A model generated the notes under the pieces. That model saw only the letters and a list, made by a program, of their open reading frames with translations, ran no database searches and was not told the DNA's origin. From the NCBI RefSeq assembly GCF_014643375.1, contig NZ_BMJJ01000009.1, forward strand, positions 1 through 64,000: DNA of 64,000 nt, read 5' to 3'. The DNA comes from Aureimonas glaciei (lineage in GTDB: Bacteria; Pseudomonadota; Alphaproteobacteria; Rhizobiales; Rhizobiaceae). Both the position numbers and the translations under genes were made by a program. Numbering within the stretch: position 1 is the stretch's first letter; each line of letters opens with the position of its first letter. Of this stretch, positions 59,323 to 64,000 are shown one piece after another.

Positions 59323-60297
59323 ATGTTGAAGCTCGAAAAGCCGCATGAAATCGGCCTCCTGATATATCCCGGCGTGCAGATGTCGGCGGTACACGGGCTG
59401 ACGGACATGTTCCACTTTGCCGACAGGCTCGCCCGCGAACGTCTCGGCGCGACGGAGGCCGTTATCAGGCTCAGTCATCTCAGCCCCCGTGACAGCATCG
59501 AAGCGAGCCGGGTCTACGACACGGTGCCCGACGCCGGGGGATCCCCCAGCTTCATCATCATGGCCCCATCCATCAAGCGCCCCGGTGACGAAGGCTACGA
59601 GCCGAGCCTGGTCGACTGGTTGCGCGAACAGTATGCGCAGGGCACCAAACTCGCGTCTGTCTGTGGGGGCGCCTTCCTGATGGCGCAGACCGGCGTCCTG
59701 AAGGGCCGCGCCGTGACCACGCATTACACGCTCGTCAGCGATCTCGTGCGTCGCTTTCCCGGCATCTCGGTCGATCCGGATCGACTTTTCATCAACCACG
59801 GCGACGTCATGACGGCGGGCGGATTGATGTCCTGGACGGATCTCGGACTGCATATCATCGAGCGAACGCTCGGCCCCGTGGCGATGGCAGAGACGGCGCG
59901 GTTCATGGTGCTTGACCCGCCGGGGCGTGAGCAGGTGTTCTACAGCGTCTTTGCGCCCAGGCTTGCGCATGGGGACGACGCCATCCTCAAGGTTCAGGAC
60001 CGACTGGCGAAGAATGGCCCGCGTGACGTTACCGTATCGGCGATGGCGTCGTGGTCTGGTCTTGAAGAGCGGACGTTCATGCGCCGCTTCATCAAGGCAA
60101 CGGGCTTGAGGCCGAATGATTATTTCCAGCGATTCCGCATCGGAAGGGCGCGGGAGATGCTGTCGCTCAATCGCATTCCCGTCGAAAGGGTGGCATGGGC
60201 TGTTGGCTATGATGATCCGGCGTCGTTTCGCAAAGTCTTCCTCAAGCTGACGGGACTGACTCCCAGTGGATACCGCAAGCGCTTCGGGGTTGGTTAG
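59323..60297 (+). CDS. GlxA-family AraC-type transcriptional regulator
   Basis: 324 residues. N-terminal DJ-1/PfpI-like (glutamine-amidotransferase-type) domain with SVCGGAFLMAQTGVLKGR, where the usual nucleophile position is a cysteine. The C-terminal AraC domain has two helix-turn-helix motifs (VSAMASWSGLEERTFMRRFIKATG and VERVAWAVGYDDPASFRKVFLKLTGLTPSGYRK). ATG chosen over GTG 59311 for its ribosome binding site spacing. Confidence 0.9.
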   Translation: MLKLEKPHEIGLLIYPGVQMSAVHGLTDMFHFADRLARERLGATEAVIRLSHLSPRDSIEASRVYDTVPDAGGSPSFIIMAPSIKRPGDEGYEPSLVDWLREQYAQGTKLASVCGGAFLMAQTGVLKGRAVTTHYTLVSDLVRRFPGISVDPDRLFINHGDVMTAGGLMSWTDLGLHIIERTLGPVAMAETARFMVLDPPGREQVFYSVFAPRLAHGDDAILKVQDRLAKNGPRDVTVSAMASWSGLEERTFMRRFIKATGLRPNDYFQRFRIGRAREMLSLNRIPVERVAWAVGYDDPASFRKVFLKLTGLTPSGYRKRFGVG

Positions 60298-60403
60298 CCC
60301 TCGGTCGCTCCGCGATAGACCCCACGGAATGGCGGGCAAACCCCCATGACCGCAAATCGTGATGGCTCTCATCAAATTGCCTCCCCCCAACCACACCTGG
60401 GGA

Positions 60404-61210
60404 TTACTTGGTGATTTGGGCGTCGCCGAAAAGCTTGCGGTCGAGCGCCGCGATGACGACAAGCCCGTGATCGCCGAGGCCAAGCTTTCGGCAGAGACCC
60501 ATGGAGACGAGATTGTCGCGCCGAACGCCGGTGTAGAAGCGATGGACCCCGAAACGCTCGGCGATCGACGTGAGCGCCAGCGCTCCAAGATGCACAGAGA
60601 AGCCACGTCCGCGCATGTCCTCCCGTGTCGCCAGCATGCCCCACCAGGCACTGTCACCGAAGGGGCTCTCTGGATGATGCCTGGCCACGGCTCCCGAGCA
60701 CGAGATGCCGCGGCCCTGCGGATCCAGAAGCAGATACGCGACGCTGTTGCGCGTCAGACCGCGCAGAGCCATCCCTGCAGGCGGGAGAACGCCGCAGGAC
60801 AGGGCGAGGTCGACGAACTGCCGGACTTCCTCGGCGGACGATTCCGGGCCGATCTCGCAGATGCGATACCCGTCTGGCAGCCGCGCCTTGGCAAGAATGT
60901 CGCGGCTGATGCCAACCGACGTCTCGGCCCCCATCAGGTGTTCCCAGCGATCGGTGCTGAAGCCTTCAGCGTTTAGAGCGGCGGTCACCTTGTCTTCGTC
61001 GGATGCCTTCACGAAGAAGGAAGCCGATCCGCCCTGTGCGACCACCAGCGCCTTGGAGAGGTCCACGACGGCAGGGCTTGCCCCGTCCAATGCCACACAG
61101 CGCCCCTCATACGCGAACCGGGAATCGTCCGAGACAAGCTGCCAGAGAGCGGCCGCTCTTCGCTGCATCTCTTGCTGCGCCTCGGATCCGAAAAAGATGT
61201 CGGTTGTCAT
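60404..61210 (-). CDS. GNAT-family N-acetyltransferase
   Basis: 268 residues. The C-terminal third carries the acetyl-CoA-binding motif (WWGMLATREDMRGRGFSVHLGALAL, R-G-x-G-F/S) and GVRRDNLVSMGLCRKLGL. The N-terminal part is a second, degenerate domain. Substrate unknown. The start is MTTDIFFGSEAQ. Confidence 0.75.
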   Translation of the reverse strand: MTTDIFFGSEAQQEMQRRAAALWQLVSDDSRFAYEGRCVALDGASPAVVDLSKALVVAQGGSASFFVKASDEDKVTAALNAEGFSTDRWEHLMGAETSVGISRDILAKARLPDGYRICEIGPESSAEEVRQFVDLALSCGVLPPAGMALRGLTRNSVAYLLLDPQGRGISCSGAVARHHPESPFGDSAWWGMLATREDMRGRGFSVHLGALALTSIAERFGVHRFYTGVRRDNLVSMGLCRKLGLGDHGLVVIAALDRKLFGDAQITK

Positions 61211-61346
61211 TTCCAATCCCCACAATTGAGACCAGTTGCTGAGGAGCCGACGTGCTCGACAAGAACTGGAATTACAGATTTTCCGCGCGTCGCTTGAAAC
61301 GAAAACCCGCGCAAAATGCCAGCAGGCGGCAGACGGCGGCTACCTG

Positions 61347-62549
61347 TCAAAGCTCCAGATAGGTCTGGCCGATGACGTCGTGCGTGGCGTCCGTGCTCGG
61401 CGGATGGAAGGGGCCGGAGCGAACGTCGCGATACAGCCGCTCCAGCTCGAATTTCTTCTGCAGCGAGGACGCGCCAACGATCTTCATGGCGAGATCGACG
61501 ACATTCCGGGCACCATCGACAGCGTGCTGCTTGGCCGCCAGAAGCTTTGCCGGCCAGGCTGGGCCGTGATCGACACCCGCATCCCACTCCACCGCCACCC
61601 GCTCCAGCAGGGCCCAGATCGAGTCGAGCTGAATGGCGGCCTGAGCCACGGCCAACTGCGTGTGGGTGCTGTGGGCGTAGGTCTTGCCGCCGAGCGCGGG
61701 CGATACCCGATGTCGGGCATTGGCCACAGCAAGGTCGAAAGCGCGCTTGGCCATCCCGTAGTAAACGGCCGCGATCGGCGGGATTGCCGATGCGAAGATT
61801 GCGTCGGTGAACGGATCGGAGGGTAGCCCGGCAGGCAGGACGCGGACGATAAAGGGTGCCTTTGCCGTAACGCCCTCGAGGATGGTGTCGTCGCTGCGCG
61901 TCGCTCGCACGCCGAGCGTGTCCCACGTCTCGTTGATATGGAAGCCGGGGTCCTGCCTCGAGATGAAGGCGTGGACGATCTTCGGCCGCGCCGGATCGGA
62001 ATCGTCCTGCGCGTGAAAGCCGAGCCAGTCCCAGGCCGGCGACAGCGATGTGAAGATCTTGCGTCCCGTGAAACGGTAGGATCCGTCCCCGAGCGGCTCG
62101 GCCTTCACGAGCGAGCCGGCAAGTCCGAGGTCGTTTCCGGGCTCTCCGTGACCGGCTGCGAACACCTTGCCGCGGCGAGCCTCCTCCAGAATCCAATCGG
62201 TGCTGTGATCGCCCCGCCGCCAGAGATGGGTAGCGGCGCCGATCCAGTAGAGGTGCATGTTGATCCCCAACGCGGTGGCCGGGGCGTGATAGGCGAGTGT
62301 CGCCTGCTCCCGAAGGATCTGCGGCAGGGACAGGCCCCGCCCGCCGAACTCGGTCGGCAGGTTGGCCATGAGATAGCCGGCGGCTTTCAGCTCCTTCAGA
62401 TCCTCATGGAAAAAGGCGTTCTCCCGATCGTAGCCCGCGGCACGGCCCGCGATGCGGCCCAGCACAGCCGGCCCAAGGAGGGTGCCTTGCAGGACCTGCC
62501 CCGCAGAGGTGGAGGTCGGTGCCTTGATGGTGGCGGTCGCTTGATGCAT
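61347..62549 (-). CDS. Acyl-CoA dehydrogenase-like flavoprotein
   Basis: 400 residues. Typical of the DszC/SfnC monooxygenase-like subgroup: N-terminal helical domain (YDRENAFFHEDLKELKAAGYL), middle beta domain (GHGEPGNDLGL, YRFTGRKIFTSLSPAWDW) and C-terminal four-helix bundle (LLAAKQHAVDGARNVVDLAMKIVGASSL). It may be a reduced-flavin monooxygenase and not a beta-oxidation enzyme. The second ATG is favoured by AGGAG spacing. Confidence 0.85.
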   Translation of the reverse strand: MHQATATIKAPTSTSAGQVLQGTLLGPAVLGRIAGRAAGYDRENAFFHEDLKELKAAGYLMANLPTEFGGRGLSLPQILREQATLAYHAPATALGINMHLYWIGAATHLWRRGDHSTDWILEEARRGKVFAAGHGEPGNDLGLAGSLVKAEPLGDGSYRFTGRKIFTSLSPAWDWLGFHAQDDSDPARPKIVHAFISRQDPGFHINETWDTLGVRATRSDDTILEGVTAKAPFIVRVLPAGLPSDPFTDAIFASAIPPIAAVYYGMAKRAFDLAVANARHRVSPALGGKTYAHSTHTQLAVAQAAIQLDSIWALLERVAVEWDAGVDHGPAWPAKLLAAKQHAVDGARNVVDLAMKIVGASSLQKKFELERLYRDVRSGPFHPPSTDATHDVIGQTYLEL

Positions 62550-62775
62550 CTGCATGCTCCTGGACGATGGACGCTGATGGCGGGAGGACTGCTCGTCGGC
62601 ACGTCGCTGCTGAAGATCGTCCTGGGTGGGCTTTCGAATTCCAGACTTTGGAGGCGCTGGTCGCTTTTCCCGATGAGGCGGGGAAAGCTTGCCCGCATTG
62701 CTGGCGGGCTTCGCCGACCCTGCGGCTCGCGCTCGCCAAGCGACGCGGGCTCGAGGTGGCAGGTCGTGGAGCGGC

Positions 62776-63561
62776 CTAGATCAGGTGCACCTGCAGTGTG
62801 AACAGGTAGCCGACGCCGCGCTCGGTGGCGATCAGCACGGCGCCGGGCATATGAACGGCAAGCTTCCGGCGCAGGCGCATGACCACAACGTCGATGCTCC
62901 GGTCGAACACTTCCTCATCATGTATCCGGCTTGCGTGGATCAGCCGTTCGCGGCTTAGCACCTGTTGCGGAGCCTGCAGAAAAGCGGTGAGAAGATTGAA
63001 CTCGCCGGTCGTAACCCTGACCGAGAGGCCGCTGGGGGCCAGCAGTCGGCGGCTTCGCATGTGCAGCTCCCAGCCGCCGAATTCGTAACGCAGAGAGTCG
63101 GGCCTCGGCCCTAAGGTCGCAGGCCGTTCGGCGCGGCGGATGTTGGCGCGGATTCGGGCCAGCAGTTCCCGCAGGCCGAAGGGTTTGGCGAGATAGTCGT
63201 CGGCGCCCAGTTCCAACAGCAAAACAGTGTCAGCCTCTTCGTCCAGATCGCCGGTAACGATGATGGGCGCCGCCGACCGGATACGGAGGTCCCGCAGCAG
63301 CCGGAGCGCAGGATCACCATCACGCTGGAGGCCGACGATGAAGAGATCGACATGGCGGGACGCAAGGAGGCGGTCCAGAGTGGCGGCATCGCTGGCGGGA
63401 CTGACGTCGAACGCATGACTTGAGAGGTAGTCGCGCAGGAACTCGCGGCTGTGGCGGTCCTCGTCCACTAAAATGACATGCTTGCGCCGCGGCTCGACAA
63501 GCGCGCTGGGGACGGACCCTGTTCGCAATGGAATGCGAAAGACTTCATGGGACATCTGCAT
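62776..63561 (-). CDS. OmpR-type regulator with a degenerate receiver
   Basis: 261 residues. Receiver (about 28-140): the acidic pair is present (ILVDEDRH), and the lysine in YLAKPFGL, but the phospho-acceptor position reads LFIVGLQRDGD, with Gly where Asp is expected. The winged helix (about 160-255) is normal (TTGEFNLLTAFLQAPQQVLSRERLI, RSIDVVVMRLRRKL, GVGYLF). Probably phosphorylation-independent. No kinase gene is adjacent. Confidence 0.85.
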   Translation of the reverse strand: MQMSHEVFRIPLRTGSVPSALVEPRRKHVILVDEDRHSREFLRDYLSSHAFDVSPASDAATLDRLLASRHVDLFIVGLQRDGDPALRLLRDLRIRSAAPIIVTGDLDEEADTVLLLELGADDYLAKPFGLRELLARIRANIRRAERPATLGPRPDSLRYEFGGWELHMRSRRLLAPSGLSVRVTTGEFNLLTAFLQAPQQVLSRERLIHASRIHDEEVFDRSIDVVVMRLRRKLAVHMPGAVLIATERGVGYLFTLQVHLI

Positions 63562-63904
63562 CGCAAATCATTCCGTTCCTGGGGCGACCGATCGTGCAGG
63601 CTCTTCGTCTGCAGCCGGTGTCCGATCGTCCATCAACCGTGGAGCATTTGTACGCGCTCACCTGCGGCGGGGCTTTTCCCTGGCTGCGGAGCTTTTGTCC
63701 TTCATTGCTGAACGCGTTCAACGACAAGTATGGGGCTGACAGCTTTGCCCGAGGCCTTTGAAAAGCGCGGCATTAGGTAGCAAAAGCCACCAAATGGACT
63801 TGGCGGAGGCCGCTCGGATATGGCTGACCTGGGATTGCGGACGGTCCTCTCATGGACAATTAGTCTGCAATAGCCGCCGACAGGATATGACTGCTGAGCT
63901 CGAT
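63562..63904. other. Intergenic region, no gene seen
   Basis: Short open frames in three plus-strand frames and one minus frame overlap each other and lack protein character. It probably contains the promoter of the OmpR-type gene. Confidence 0.5.
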
Positions 63905-64000
63905 CTATCGTTGCACGCGGTAGTCTGTTGGCGCGGCACCCAGGAGTCGCTTGAACATCGATGTGAACGAAGCCGGGTTCTCGTAGCCGAGATTGAGGGC
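63905..64000 (-). CDS. AraC-type regulator, C-terminus only (runs off the window)
   Basis: The last 31 codons: ALNLGYENPASFTSMFKRLLGAAPTDYRVQR then TAG. This is the second helix-turn-helix of an AraC domain (GYENPASFTSMFKR). The rest of the gene lies beyond the right edge. Confidence 0.8.
   Translation of the reverse strand, partial: ALNLGYENPASFTSMFKRLLGAAPTDYRVQR

Overview
The window is GC-rich DNA with codon use, gene families and regulatory signals typical of Alphaproteobacteria. Multi-copy DUF6894 and other small-protein families, BLUF sensors, IHF-beta-like proteins, DUF3606/DUF892/DUF1003/DUF4142 stress proteins, a possible RirA-type iron operator and possible EcfG/RpoE2-type promoters all point to Hyphomicrobiales (Rhizobiales). 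I cannot name the genus, nor say whether this is chromosome or megaplasmid.

Layout. 0-3.1 kb: envelope/stress genes (DUF1003 membrane protein, ClpP-like peptidase, DUF892 ferritin-like protein). 3.3-4.3 kb: EAL phosphodiesterase. 4.3-10.35 kb: a tightly overlapping siderophore uptake operon (TonB receptor, periplasmic binding protein, two FecCD permeases, ATPase) behind a TGA-N9-TCA palindrome. 10.9-11.2 kb: remnant of a GGDEF gene. 11.97-15.05 kb: prophage remnant A, with a tail-assembly chaperone that appears to use a -1 ribosomal frameshift and a membrane coiled-coil protein that is frameshifted at a G run. 15.1-26.6 kb: many small genes of repeated families (the MTxHPHL family, zinc-binding proteins, IHF-beta-like proteins with a long-overlap partner ORF, DUF6894 and BLUF), several of them broken, mixed with a MarR regulator, a 778-residue GGDEF-EAL protein with a secreted partner, a response regulator operon and a Crp/Fnr regulator.

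26.7-38.3 kb is an integrative element. A rightward cassette of ten mostly overlapping small genes (27.4-32.35 kb) starts at a sigma-70-like promoter, carries two copies of an intergenic hairpin repeat, and ends in a frameshifted DNA adenine methylase. A leftward operon (36.7-32.35 kb) encodes a soluble FtsH-like AAA ATPase/M41 metalloprotease, two very small proteins, a metallophosphoesterase and two secreted proteins. A tyrosine recombinase is followed by the 3' half of a tRNA gene with anticodon CAU, which marks an attachment site. 38.6-42.3 kb holds more accessory genes: a Lar-like zinc protein, two tandem SANT/Myb-like proteins and a DUF3800 protein.

42.5-50.9 kb returns to stress and small-family genes (DUF4142, a 43-residue lipoprotein, DUF3606, a PAS-PAS hybrid histidine kinase, an RMF/CrpP-like protein, two DUF6894 proteins, the second IHF module, a PepSY-like protein). 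51.0-58.0 kb is prophage remnant B: tail-tip fragment, fibre genes, endolysin, holin-like and spanin-like genes, all leftward, with no head or packaging genes. 58.1-64 kb: Tat-exported alpha/beta hydrolase divergent from a GlxA-type AraC regulator, GNAT acetyltransferase, acyl-CoA dehydrogenase-like protein, an OmpR-type regulator lacking its phospho-acceptor aspartate, and the end of an AraC regulator cut by the window edge.

The strongest candidates for undescribed biology are the M41-protease operon in the integrative element, the tandem SANT-like pair, the twice-occurring overlapping ORF/IHF-beta module within the duplicated stress blocks, and the hairpin repeat between cassette genes.
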